27,644 bases of DNA from Actinobacteria bacterium UBA4719. GTDB lineage: Bacteria > Actinomycetota > Actinomycetes > Actinomycetales > Dermatophilaceae. Position 1 is the stretch's first letter, and each line of letters opens with the position of its first letter. Where the stretch lies: the NCBI GenBank assembly GCA_002404345.1, contig DHJN01000001.1:1-27644 (forward strand). Reading direction: 5' to 3'. The translations under genes and the position numbers were made by a program. This document shows, in pieces, positions 8,760-15,687 of this stretch. A model generated the notes under the pieces. It saw only the letters and a program-made list of their open reading frames with translations, did not search any database and was not told the DNA's origin.

Positions 8760-8888
8760 CTAGCAGCCTCCGCTGCCGGATGACGGACACGGGTCCGCCA
8801 GCGCAACGCCCGACAGCAGCATGCCGACGAGCGCGAGAACGAGGGGCAGGACCGTCGCGACCAGTTGCGCGAGCCGGTGCAATGCCAC
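8760..8888 (-). CDS. Small secreted peptide precursor (42 aa), candidate signal peptide for the XRE-TPR regulator
   Basis: The GTG at 8888 is preceded by GAGGTGAT at good spacing and opens 42 codons ending in TAG. Residues 1-31 form a textbook export signal: MALHRLAQLVATVLPLVLAL, a further hydrophobic run, then GVALA as an AxA-type signal peptidase I site. Cleavage would release DPCPSSGSGGC, 11 residues with two cysteines that could form a disulfide. The gene is co-directional with, and just upstream of, the XRE-TPR regulator. A short exported peptide beside an HTH-TPR protein is the usual arrangement of RRNPP quorum-sensing pairs, although there the peptide gene often lies downstream of the regulator. 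The function is inferred from layout only; a small cell-envelope peptide is the alternative. Confidence 0.65.
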   Translation of the reverse strand: MALHRLAQLVATVLPLVLALVGMLLSGVALADPCPSSGSGGC

Positions 8889-8953
8889 GAGATCACCTCA
8901 CCAAGCCGTCCTTATTGGTCGCGCGTGGACGGTTCACTGGCGTCGGTGAGGTT

Positions 8954-9336
8954 ACTAGGCTGGATCATTATTACTAGTCCGCACTCGACTAGCCTGGCAG
9001 CGCGCTAGCGCACGCCAACCCTACTAACCTGCCGCCTCATGTGGTTGACGCCCGGCGACCGGGGCCCCTGATGCCCCGCAGAACCTCGCAGGAAAGCCGG
9101 CGACCCCCGGACCCGACGGCTCCATCGCCGAGTCGCCCCGCCAGTCCGATCGTGGTTGTGGAGCTCGTCAACCGTCAGGAGGTCACCTGTATGCGCTGCG
9201 GCGGCCGGATCAAGCGCGGGGAGCCTGTCCGCGTGACGATCACGCCCGGCGGGGGGCCGAACCAGGTCGAACACCCCGAACCGTGCCCTCGGCGCCGGTC
9301 GAAGGAGCCGAGCGGGCAGTAGTGGTACTAGCCTCG
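8954..9336. repeat. Recurring ACTAG(G/C)CT(G/C)G motifs in promoter regions
   Basis: ACTAGGCTGG lies at 8954-8963, ACTAGCCTGG at 8988-8997 and ACTAGCCTCG at 9327-9336. Related TTACTAGTCC (8971-8980) and TCTAGTCC (9338-9345) sit between or beside them, and TCTAGT plus TACTATTACTATTCC recur before the DUF3892 gene. They lie upstream of the peptide gene (minus) and of the two small plus-strand genes, so they may be operators or -10 elements. CTAG is generally uncommon in bacterial genomes, which makes the cluster stand out. Confidence 0.35.
9041..9322 (+). CDS. Small zinc-ribbon-like protein
   Basis: A 93-residue protein from GTG 9041 (ATG 9071 possible; neither has a good ribosome site, and a leaderless start is possible). 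Residues 1-45 are rich in Pro, Arg and Ser and probably disordered. The second half, VVVELVNRQEVTCMRCGGRI then KRGEPVRVTI, has a CxxC knuckle, with a further Cys and a His in HPEPC, as in a small zinc ribbon or treble-clef fold. No family is recognised; nucleic-acid or protein binding is a guess. It is followed at 211 bases by a DUF3892 gene on the same strand, and repeated ACTAG motifs flank it. Confidence 0.5.
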   Translation: MVDARRPGPLMPRRTSQESRRPPDPTAPSPSRPASPIVVVELVNRQEVTCMRCGGRIKRGEPVRVTITPGGGPNQVEHPEPCPRRRSKEPSGQ

Positions 9337-9532
9337 GTCTAGTCCGATGTCGGCGCTCGGGCGCCGGTGCGGGCCAAACCGTCCGACCGCCAACGTGAGT
9401 CGGACGTGAAGGCGATCATCGCACGCACGCTCGCGCGGGTGCCAGCACGAGTTTGAGGCGGGGAAGACCGGTCGTCTAGTGGTCAAGACTACTATTACTA
9501 TTCCGTACGTGTCGACGCGGGATGGGGTACGC

Positions 9533-9802
9533 ATGGCGCACTACGACGTGACCTGCATCAACAAGCGAGGCGATCACTACAGCCCGCACGAGCGCATCCA
9601 AGCGATCGGCGGGGCCGGCTGGAAGCACCTCGAGAACGACGCCATCGCGCGCATCGACCGTGGCTCCGACGACTACACGGTGTCGCGCGCCGGCCGGACC
9701 GTCCGCCTGGTCGTCGCCACCCACCAAGGCCGGCGGTACCTCAGGACCGAACCCGATGGGGTCAGTCCGGACAACTTGCTCGCTCTGCCTGAATGCCCTT
9801 GA
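9533..9802 (+). CDS. DUF3892 protein (copy 1)
   Basis: 89 residues from ATG 9533, with GGATGGGG upstream; a GTG at 9479 in frame is possible but would add an unlikely tail. The pattern CINKRGDHYSPHERIQAIGG, AIARIDRG, then RRYLRTEPDGVSPDNLLALP matches the DUF3892 family: a compact beta-alpha domain ending in 'YL(R/K)T..D....DNLL.LP'. Its molecular function is not known. A second, diverged DUF3892 gene is at 15961-16245. Upstream is an AT-rich stretch (TACTATTACTATTCC) that may be the promoter. Confidence 0.75.
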   Translation: MAHYDVTCINKRGDHYSPHERIQAIGGAGWKHLENDAIARIDRGSDDYTVSRAGRTVRLVVATHQGRRYLRTEPDGVSPDNLLALPECP

Positions 9803-9855
9803 CGTGAGCGAAAAACCGGACCGCGCCTGGGCCGATGGCCGCGAGGTGAGCTCAC

Positions 9856-10400
9856 GTGCCGCCTAAGGGCGCGCTGAAGCCGGGCCGGGTCCCTACATCG
9901 TCTGGGAGACCACGCCGATCCCCAGCTGTCGCGGTCTCGCGATCTATCGGCGTGAGCACGGCGGGACCGAAGAGCTCCTAACCAACCGGGTCGGCTGGCG
10001 CGACGATAAGAAGGACCCCAAGGTGAAAGATCAGCCGAGCACGATCTGGCCCTTCCAGACGTTCACCTGGGCGGACTACAAGGCGCACGCGGGACAGGTC
10101 GTCTCGAACCCGCGGATCGAGACGCTCGGACCCTCGCAACCGACGGCAACGGTCGGCTTCTGGTGCTCGGCGGCAAAGGCGAGTCCGGAAGCGTGCCCGG
10201 GGCGAGCGCGATCACCAGCTACGCCAACAACGACGGCTGGTTCGACGATGTCTCCGATGGCCCCGTCACCGTCTACCTCGCGCTCAAGGGGAAGCCCGTG
10301 GCGGTGGTCCCGGCTTGGGTAATCTGCCCACCGCCAGATTTCGCGCCGCACCTGACCAACGTCCGAGATCCGGAAGCAATTTCCGAAGGTGCCTTGGAGC
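9856..10400 (+). pseudogene. Remnant of a LodA/GoxA-type quinoprotein amino acid oxidase (N-terminal part)
   Basis: The frames join as PPKGALKPGR, then YIVWETTPIPSCRGLAIYRR and REHGGTEELLTN, then after a shift near 10140 DGNGRLLVLGGKGESGS, YANNDGWFDDVSDGPV and PAWVICPPPDFAP. The last blocks are the conserved 'GRLLVLGG.G ... NNDGW.DD.SDGPV ... AWV..PPDFAP' pattern of LodA-like lysine or glycine oxidases, which carry a cysteine tryptophylquinone cofactor. Two frameshifts (near 9885 and near 10140), no plausible start and loss of the C-terminal half, which holds the Cys/Trp cofactor residues, mean it cannot make an active enzyme. Intact members are about 650-700 residues. Identification is from memory of the motifs. 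Confidence 0.6.
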
Positions 10401-10412
10401 GATATAGCGGGG

Positions 10413-10535
10413 ATGCGCACCATACTCACGCACGAGTACCACCGGCTCGACGAAGAGATTGTCGAGAGTACCGTGGCGATCGACCTTCCCGATCTCGTTG
10501 AACAAATTGAGTTCATCCTGACTGTGATTCACTGA
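10413..10535 (+). CDS. Possible 40-residue protein after the LodA remnant
   Basis: ATG 10413 opens 40 codons: MRTILTHEYHRLDEEIVEST, then VAIDLPDLVEQIEFILTV and a stop. The composition is natural (acidic, amphipathic helix) and it lies in a different frame from the LodA remnant. GGAGC lies 12 bases upstream, which is rather far. It may be a third frame of the decayed oxidase rather than an independent gene. No family recognised. Confidence 0.3.
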   Translation: MRTILTHEYHRLDEEIVESTVAIDLPDLVEQIEFILTVIH

Positions 10536-10641
10536 TCGGCCACACGCCTCCCCGCGTCGCACCCCTCGAAGGTACGTCGCGGGCGTGGGCACCTCCGGCG
10601 GAGATTGCGAACTTCCGGATTGCGCCCAGGTCTCCCGCGTC

Positions 10642-10834
10642 GTGCGCCTCTGCCCGACATGCGGCGACACCTTTACGGCTGGCTCCCCGCGTCGACGCGA
10701 TCTTCTGCGGCGACCGCAGCCGCTGCCTCGCCAGGAACGCCCGCAACCGGCAGCGCCGCCGCGGTTCCTCGCGCGATGTCCGGCCGGGAGTCCGCGTGAC
10801 GTGCGGCTGGATGCGCAGCTGCTGTTACGACTGA
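10642..10834 (+). pseudogene. Frameshifted small zinc-finger protein
   Basis: GTG 10642 opens MRLCPTCGDTFTA; about 20 bases later the sensible reading moves to another frame, VDAIFCGDRSRCLARNARNR, running to TGA 10832. Joined, this is the CxxC-(n)-C-(4)-C treble-clef pattern with a basic tail seen in small zinc proteins of mobile elements and phages. The total length is 3n+1, in keeping with a single-base indel near 10685. It precedes, on the other strand, the end of the gene at 10862. Confidence 0.5.
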
Positions 10835-10861
10835 TGAATCGAGAGCTGGGACGCTGAGTGT

Positions 10862-12007
10862 TTATTGAACAGCAAGAGCCCGCAGCTCGTCGATCCGTTC
10901 GAGCAGCCGTCGGACGAACGTCGGTAGCGCGTCGTGTCTTTCCATGATGCGGGCATCGAGGGTTGACCGCTCGCGGTCGTCGGCACGGGTCCTCGTCTCG
11001 AGGAGCGAACCGAGCTCCGTCAGCGCGTTGTCGAGCTCGCGGAGCTCGTCGGTCACCGCGATCCAGGACCGGTGCGTTCGCGGGTCCATGTCGTAGCCCG
11101 TGCCCAGGACTGCGGCCTGAAACGCGTCGCGCGCCCTCGAGATCCGCTGACGCCACTCCGGGATGGCGTTGGCCTCGTCTGAGGCAGCGAATGCGAAAGT
11201 GTCTGCAGCGGCGACATCGCGCAGGGTAGCCATCCGTCTGAGGTTCGACAGGCGGTCGGGCGGTGTCGCGTTGGTCTCCACGTCGTGGGCGGCCGCGGCC
11301 GCGATTCCCTGTAGCTCGACGCGACGCGCGGCACGCTTCGTGGCCGCCGCGTCGCGCTCTGCGGCGGCGTGCCGCGCCGCCTTCCGGTCGTAGGTCAGCT
11401 CAAGCTCTTCGGCCGCGTCGACGCCGCGCAGCAGCCGCGCAGTGAACTCAGTGAGATTCCCCGCGCCGCTCTCCAGCGAGGCTGCGGCCGCGTATCCAGC
11501 CTGTCGCATTTCACGGATGGTCTGCGCAACAAGCGTGTTCGCACGCGGCGGTACCAGCAAGCCCGCGGAGTGTGCTGTGCGGCGCTCGAAGTCGCCCACG
11601 AACTCGTCTATCCGACGCGAAAGCGGGTATCCGCCGGTCACGCCAGCATCGAGCACGTCCTGCAGCTGGTCCGTTCGCGCCGCTCGAGCGAGATCACGAA
11701 TGGTGAGCGGCCGATGCGACGATCGACCCGCATCCCAGCCCACCGCGAGATCCCAGTCGAGCAGGTTGACCGCGGCTTGGACAGCGTCTCGGAGCTGTTG
11801 TCGGTGCCGGTCCCTCGATGACCAGTAGCCGATCGCACTCACCGGAACTGCGACGACGAAGCCGGTCGCCGGACCGGCCCAGTCAGGCACGGTGAGCCCG
11901 AATGCGCGGAGGGCGAGATTGAGCGCGATTGTCAGGATCGCGGTTACGGCGGCGACGGCATAGAGCTGCTCCAGGATTTCGAGCCGATCGCGCAGCCACC
12001 ATCTCAC
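10862..12007 (-). CDS. Unknown two-TM membrane protein with long helical cytoplasmic domain
   Basis: 381 residues from GTG 12007, the first start before the membrane region; the frame is open further up but that part overlaps plus-strand remnants and reads as non-coding. MRWWLRDRLEILEQL leads into TM1 (about 15-36, YAVAAVTAILTIALNLAL) and TM2 (about 44-62, AGPATGFVVAVPVSAIGYW). The rest is soluble, alpha-helical and rich in Ala, Arg and Glu, with a likely coiled coil (YDRKAARHAAAERDAAATK) and a C-terminal helix (FVRRLLERIDELRAL). No enzyme motif is visible and no family is recognised. The charged helical body behind two membrane spans would suit a membrane-tethered scaffold or sensor, but that is speculation. 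Confidence 0.7.
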   Translation of the reverse strand: MRWWLRDRLEILEQLYAVAAVTAILTIALNLALRAFGLTVPDWAGPATGFVVAVPVSAIGYWSSRDRHRQQLRDAVQAAVNLLDWDLAVGWDAGRSSHRPLTIRDLARAARTDQLQDVLDAGVTGGYPLSRRIDEFVGDFERRTAHSAGLLVPPRANTLVAQTIREMRQAGYAAAASLESGAGNLTEFTARLLRGVDAAEELELTYDRKAARHAAAERDAAATKRAARRVELQGIAAAAAHDVETNATPPDRLSNLRRMATLRDVAAADTFAFAASDEANAIPEWRQRISRARDAFQAAVLGTGYDMDPRTHRSWIAVTDELRELDNALTELGSLLETRTRADDRERSTLDARIMERHDALPTFVRRLLERIDELRALAVQ

Positions 12008-12085
12008 GTCGGCGATGCTAGTCAGGGCACCGAAATGCGCGTAGAAGCTGCTAACGATTCGGATAGCGACACTGCGGAGGAGCCT

Positions 12086-12255
12086 GTGGGTGATAAGTTC
12101 GAGGACACGCTCAACGACGAAGTCCTCAACTGGATAAAGAGCGACATCAATCGCGAGATCTGGCTCGCGCAAGAGACCGAACGCAAGAAGGCTGCCGGTG
12201 AGCCGCTCGGCCCGTTTCCCGGTGTCGGCAACCTCATGGGCACGCTGAGGCAGTG
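12086..12255 (+). pseudogene. Truncated unknown gene, 5' part only
   Basis: GTG 12086 follows GGAGGAG by a few bases and opens MGDKFEDTLNDEVLNWIKSD, then [20 protein letters not shown] and [16 protein letters not shown]. The text is convincing to about 12250, where it runs out of frame into the remnant of a different gene (the racemase-like piece). I take this as the 5' end of a gene whose 3' part was lost in a deletion. No family is recognised. Confidence 0.45.
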
Positions 12256-12549
12256 CGGATCCACGACTACCGCGCCCAACACGCGGCGCCGGTCTGGTGT
12301 GGCGGCATGCTCGAGTTCGGTATCGGCCGCGCACACAACGTCCATCTCGCCTCGCTTCCCAACGTCAGCCTGCCGGGTGACGTGAGCGCATCGGAGCGCT
12401 ATTTCGAGACCGAACTCATCGGCCAGCCTTTCGCCGTTGACAAGACGGCACGATGAAAAGTTCCAACGGGGCCAGGCATCGGCGTCACCGTGCTCAAGGA
12501 GGTGACTCGCAAAATCGGGCTGCGGACGAAGGAATATCGACCGCTCTGA
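12253..12549 (+). pseudogene. 3' remnant of a MenC / N-acylamino acid racemase-type gene with in-frame stop
   Basis: The reading [47 protein letters not shown], then VPTGPGIGV is the C-terminal barrel end of the enolase-superfamily OSBS/NAAAR group: o-succinylbenzoate synthase of menaquinone synthesis or N-acylamino acid racemase. Only about 100 of about 370 residues remain, so the barrel with its Lys/Asp/Glu catalytic residues is gone. A TGA at 12454-12456 interrupts the frame, and the reading continues in the same frame to TGA 12547. The upstream neighbour is an unrelated gene start, joined at about 12250. Confidence 0.65.
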
Positions 12550-12555
12550 TCTGGT

Positions 12556-12586
12556 GAGGTCCTTCGGTTCAGCGGTCCGGGACCTC
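12556..12586 (+). terminator. Hairpin after the racemase remnant
   Basis: GAGGTCC (12556-12562) and GGACCTC (12580-12586) form a perfect 7-bp stem just after the stop at 12549, followed by CTTC. Probably the old terminator of the decayed gene; there is no long T-run. Confidence 0.4.
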
Positions 12587-12616
12587 CTTCAAGTGAGCCG
12601 CGCAGCGGATTAGGTT

Positions 12617-13681
12617 GTGTCCATGCTGGCGAGCTCGGCGACTTTGTTGTCCGTGACCGTGGCCTTTGACACCAACGCCATCCAAACCCACCCGCGCGAA
12701 TTCGCGTCCCCGGCGGTTCGCCGGCTCACGGCAACAGCTCGAGACCATCTCAAACTCCGGTGGCTCGTTCCTGAGATGGTTCGTCTCGAACGCGAACAGC
12801 AGATGCGTGAGGAAGCCTTAAAACTCCTTCGCGCAAAGGCCAACTTCGAGTTCCTCACCCAAACGACGTTCCCGGTCACCACCGCGCTAATCGAGCAGCG
12901 GGTCGCCGAAGCAAGTGCGCGTCAGATGGCGGAGACGGGCCTCAAGCCCCTTCGGCTCAAGGATCGCCACATCGACTGGGCCTTGCTCTTCGCCGATGCC
13001 GCCGCGCGTCGTGGCCTGTTCGCTGAAGGCGATGTGGAGGGCGAAAAGGGATTCCGCGATCGCATCATCGCCGAGACCTTCCTGCAGTTGCCTCCCAAGT
13101 CCGAACGCGGCTGGCCGCAGCGGATCTTCTTCGTGACCGACGACAAAGGGCTTACGGACTACGTCCAACAGCGTATGGGTCAACGGGCTGACGTTTCGGT
13201 GATCCGCAACATCAACGAAATGGCCAACGAGCTCAACACGCTGAACGCCGGCCTTCAGGAGCAAGCCGTTGCCGGCTATCGCGGGCCAGCCCCTTGTAAC
13301 CAACTCCTTTTCGATTCGCCCACGGAGGGCGATTCCCGTGCTATGAGACGTTCATGGGACGCGGCGGTGGCAAAGGACGCCCTCAGCGGCTCCTCGACGA
13401 GCTCGCTCGCGGTCGGATCACATACCGGGACCTCGGTCGTCGCGTCGCCGTGCCGCACTCCGACGCAGACCGACGCTTGGAGGAGCTACGCCGGGAGTTG
13501 GTTGACTGGCTCGCTCAGCGAAACGAGCCGCGACGCCGGGAGGAGCGGCCGGCCGCACAGCTCGACGCAGTCGCGGAGCCAGTCAAGGATCGGCGCGCTC
13601 TGCTGGCTGTCGCCGATCCGCAGCCCGAGCGCGTACCGGGAGTGGTCGTCGACCAAGCCGATGATCCAGGTCTTGAGGTAG
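12617..13681 (+). CDS. PIN-domain nuclease-like protein (DUF4935 type) with replaced C-terminus
   Basis: The open frame has 354 codons from GTG 12617; GTG 12653 (reading MTVAFDTNAI) is an equally good start. Residues 1-215 are a PIN-like RNase fold: Asp18 in AFDTNAI, Glu53 in VPEMVRLE, Asp148 in KGFRDRIIAETFL and Asp175/176 in FFVTDDKGL, so the acidic metal-binding residues are all present. PIN proteins cleave RNA, often as toxins; larger members of this type occur in accessory regions. From about residue 235 the text becomes Ser-rich and non-globular because the frame runs antisense over an IS481 remnant. The original C-terminus was therefore probably lost to that insertion. No antitoxin-like gene is adjacent. 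Confidence 0.7.
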   Translation: MSMLASSATLLSVTVAFDTNAIQTHPREFASPAVRRLTATARDHLKLRWLVPEMVRLEREQQMREEALKLLRAKANFEFLTQTTFPVTTALIEQRVAEASARQMAETGLKPLRLKDRHIDWALLFADAAARRGLFAEGDVEGEKGFRDRIIAETFLQLPPKSERGWPQRIFFVTDDKGLTDYVQQRMGQRADVSVIRNINEMANELNTLNAGLQEQAVAGYRGPAPCNQLLFDSPTEGDSRAMRRSWDAAVAKDALSGSSTSSLAVGSHTGTSVVASPCRTPTQTDAWRSYAGSWLTGSLSETSRDAGRSGRPHSSTQSRSQSRIGALCWLSPIRSPSAYREWSSTKPMIQVLR

Positions 13682-13786
13682 CGCTCCGGTCCGAGCTGGA
13701 TGAAGAACGGGCCTTTGATGTCGATGTGCCAGAGCGAATTCGGGCTCGCCCGTTCGTACCGCGTGCCGTGCGGTAATGGACGACAA
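13548..13786 (-). pseudogene. IS481-type transposase fragment
   Basis: On the minus strand RYERASPNSLWHIDIKGPFF, YLKTWIIGLVDDHSRYALGL and DWLRDCVELCGRP are the middle of an IS481 transposase, including the first catalytic Asp (WHIDIKG) and the LVDDHSRYAL block. The text stops matching after CGRP near 13550, before the second Asp, and begins abruptly near 13780, so both ends are missing. It lies between the PIN gene and the DUF2726 gene and explains the odd tail of the PIN reading frame. Confidence 0.75.
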
Positions 13787-13798
13787 ATAACTGCGGCG

Positions 13799-14446
13799 CT
13801 ATTCGGTGTCGGCGGGGGGCCGGATCTCGCGGCAGCGCGGATAGTTAGGGCAGCCGTAGAAACTGCGCCCCGCATGGGAGCCCCGGCCGGCTTCGCGCAC
13901 GACCATCGGCACGCCACAGTTGGGACAGAGCGGCACACCGGCGTTCGGAAGGGCGGCGGTGGCCGCGTGACTCGCTCGGGCAACCAGCGCGTCCTCAACG
14001 GCGGCCGCGATCTCGGTGCTTGCGTAGCTGGGTCGCGCCGGCAGATGGAGGAGCGGCAGGCCGGCGCTCGCGAACACGCCGTCGACCAAGGCATCGCGCT
14101 CCACCCGCGCGGGGCGCTGATGCGAGGCATCGTCGAGCTCCACCCCGAGCATCGGCTTCAGCGTCTGCGGATCGCAAAACAGGAAGTCGACATGCTTCTG
14201 ATTGATGCGATTGCGATGGCCCGGGTCGCCCGTCGGCGAAAAGAACACATCGTTCAGATTCACCTTGGTCATGATCGTGAAGCGACCACTCACCGCGATC
14301 TGGGCAGTCCGCAGAAATGACAGCTCCGTGACTGATAGGAAGTCAGCGCGGAGCCGGTATGACGGAGTCTCGGGCCGCGCCACTTGTGGCTTCGAGGCGC
14401 CGAAGAGCGCGGCCAGGCAGCCGCGCGGCTGGGGTTCGGCGCTCAT
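13799..14446 (-). CDS. DUF2726 nuclease-like protein with C-terminal zinc ribbon
   Basis: 215 residues from ATG 14446, chosen because GGAG lies 9 bases upstream; ATG 14488 in frame is possible. Residues about 25-140 are DUF2726: ADFLSVTELSFLRTAQIAVS, then HVDFLFCD and LGVELDDASH, which fit the D...ExD pattern of restriction-endonuclease-like folds. The C-terminus is a topoisomerase-type four-cysteine ribbon, CPNCGVPMVVREAG then FYGCPNYPRC, expected to bind DNA. A role in DNA processing is likely but the substrate is unknown. Its 3' end lies 13 bases from the IS481 fragment, so it narrowly escaped the rearrangement. Confidence 0.8.
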   Translation of the reverse strand: MSAEPQPRGCLAALFGASKPQVARPETPSYRLRADFLSVTELSFLRTAQIAVSGRFTIMTKVNLNDVFFSPTGDPGHRNRINQKHVDFLFCDPQTLKPMLGVELDDASHQRPARVERDALVDGVFASAGLPLLHLPARPSYASTEIAAAVEDALVARASHAATAALPNAGVPLCPNCGVPMVVREAGRGSHAGRSFYGCPNYPRCREIRPPADTE

Positions 14447-14530
14447 GCGTGGGGGCTCCGATAGACTGCCAGCATGTTCTGTGGGCATGGGGTCGCAGAG
14501 GCGTCGCCCGCAGACCGGCCCAGCGGCTGA

Positions 14531-14559
14531 CTAACAGGACTACGTGCGGCCCCACGGGC
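14531..14559 (+). repeat. Possible IS end, copy 2 (matches 451-475)
   Basis: Gapped match to the sequence that follows the transposase at 451. No transposase lies directly beside this copy. The rest of 14447-14725 shows no gene I can support. Confidence 0.3.
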
Positions 14560-14725
14560 GCCGACGGGATCATCGCTTGTCATCGGTCGTATCACTGGCC
14601 TTAACACTAGGTATCTACGAGACCTCGTGCACCAAGAAGTCGTTTGACCGGCGGCGCAGTCGCGCGTCGGTGCGGAACGTAGAAGGGCGCTGATCGGCGT
14701 CGGCTTCGTAGCGGCTGATTTGGGG

Positions 14726-15259
14726 TTAGCCGGGACGGTTGTCGTAGACCAGGAAACGTTCCTTCTGCTGGAGGATGTTCTCGTCGATCCGGAGCGCGAA
14801 CTCACCTAAGGTTCGCCACCTCGCGCCACCGCGCAGCCTCTGCTCGAGTCCTTCAAGGGTCAACGACTTCGATCCGACCGAGAGGCTGTCTGGGTGGACT
14901 CCTTGGAACTCCAGGATCACGAGGCGCGCGTCGTTTCCTGGGATCACGATTGCGGTCGCGAACGCCCGGCCCTTGTCCCCGTACACCTCGTCGTGGCTCG
15001 CGATGAAGTCCGCGACGAAGGCAGGATGTCGTCCTCGGAGCCGCAGATTCACGAGGACAATCGGCGTCGGGCCGTCGTTCAGCAGAGCGAGCGGCAACGT
15101 CGTGACCAGGCGTCCCTCGCTTTGGTGAAAGGCAAAGCTCCGCGGTGCGCCCGCGAGCCGCACGGTCCCGATTCTTGCGTAGAGCCAGTAGAACGATCCA
15201 ATCGTGAACGCGAGAGCGCAGAGCGCGATGACGAGCGAGACCATATCGGACAGCGACAC
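14726..15259 (-). CDS. Membrane-anchored beta-rich protein of unknown function
   Basis: 177 residues from GTG 15259 (ATG 15244 possible). Residues about 6-28 (MVSLVIALCALAFTIGSFYW) are a single N-terminal membrane segment. The remainder alternates hydrophobic and polar residues as a beta-sandwich does: LPLALLNDGPTPIVLVNLRL, AIVIPGNDARLVILEF, then ERFLVYDNR at the end. The 'LLNDGPTPIVLVNL' stretch is reminiscent of Ig-like or CARDB-like domains ('N.G..p'), but I cannot name a family. It follows, on the same strand, the small membrane gene pair at 15492-15885 after a probable terminator. Confidence 0.7.
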   Translation of the reverse strand: MSLSDMVSLVIALCALAFTIGSFYWLYARIGTVRLAGAPRSFAFHQSEGRLVTTLPLALLNDGPTPIVLVNLRLRGRHPAFVADFIASHDEVYGDKGRAFATAIVIPGNDARLVILEFQGVHPDSLSVGSKSLTLEGLEQRLRGGARWRTLGEFALRIDENILQQKERFLVYDNRPG

Positions 15260-15430
15260 CGGGGAATCGTATTGGCTAGTTGGAAGTAGCGATCGAGTTC
15301 GGGCCGCTCAATCGAACAACAATCAAACGATCCAGTTACGCCTTCGGCCGCCGTCCTCCCTCCGTCCTTGCCATAACCGGCGTGTAGCGCACGGCCCGCG
15401 CTACCGCGCTGGGTTGACGGCGGCCGGCGG

Positions 15431-15462
15431 AAAAAAAAAGGGGGGGGCTCAGCATGATGAGC
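15431..15462 (-). terminator. Candidate terminator with C8-T9 run
   Basis: On the minus strand GCTCA (15462-15458) and TGAGC (15451-15447) form a short stem, followed by seven further C and nine T residues (15446-15431). It lies 30 bases after the stop of the gene at 15492 and would end that transcript. The A9-G8 run on the + strand is also the longest homopolymer pair in the window. Confidence 0.5.
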
Positions 15463-15491
15463 GCGCCGCGAGGCGGGATGGCAGGCTCGGG

Positions 15492-15677
15492 CTAGGTTCG
15501 CACTCCGACGATCTGTAGGCCGACTCCTGCGAGCCAGATCGTGAAACCGCCCAACGCGAGAAGCAGCCCGAAATCTCCGGCTACCGTGCCACCCAGTAGT
15601 GAAAGTGCAGCGCCACTGGCGATTAGACCCCACGCGATCTTCATCTTGTCCATTTCAGATCCCACGATGGTTGACAT
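15492..15677 (-). CDS. Small two-TM membrane protein
   Basis: 61 residues from ATG 15677 (MSTIVGSEMDKMKIAWGLIA), which follows AAGGGCGAT. Two hydrophobic spans, about 14-31 (IAWGLIASGAALSLLGG) and 37-58 (LLLALGGFTIWLAGVGLQIV), fill almost the whole protein. The start lies 10 bases after the stop of the 65-residue membrane protein at 15688, so the two are surely one operon. No family is recognised; small two-span proteins of this kind include holin-like and envelope-stress proteins. Confidence 0.65.
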   Translation of the reverse strand: MSTIVGSEMDKMKIAWGLIASGAALSLLGGTVAGDFGLLLALGGFTIWLAGVGLQIVGVRT

Positions 15678-15687
15678 ATCGCCCTTA

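Noticed and set aside
13354..13776. Plus-strand frame starting MGRGGGKGRPQRLLDELARG
   Set aside because: The first 50 residues look plausible, but there is no ribosome site, it overlaps the PIN frame, and the rest is antisense to the IS481 fragment. It may be a gene start cut by the IS.
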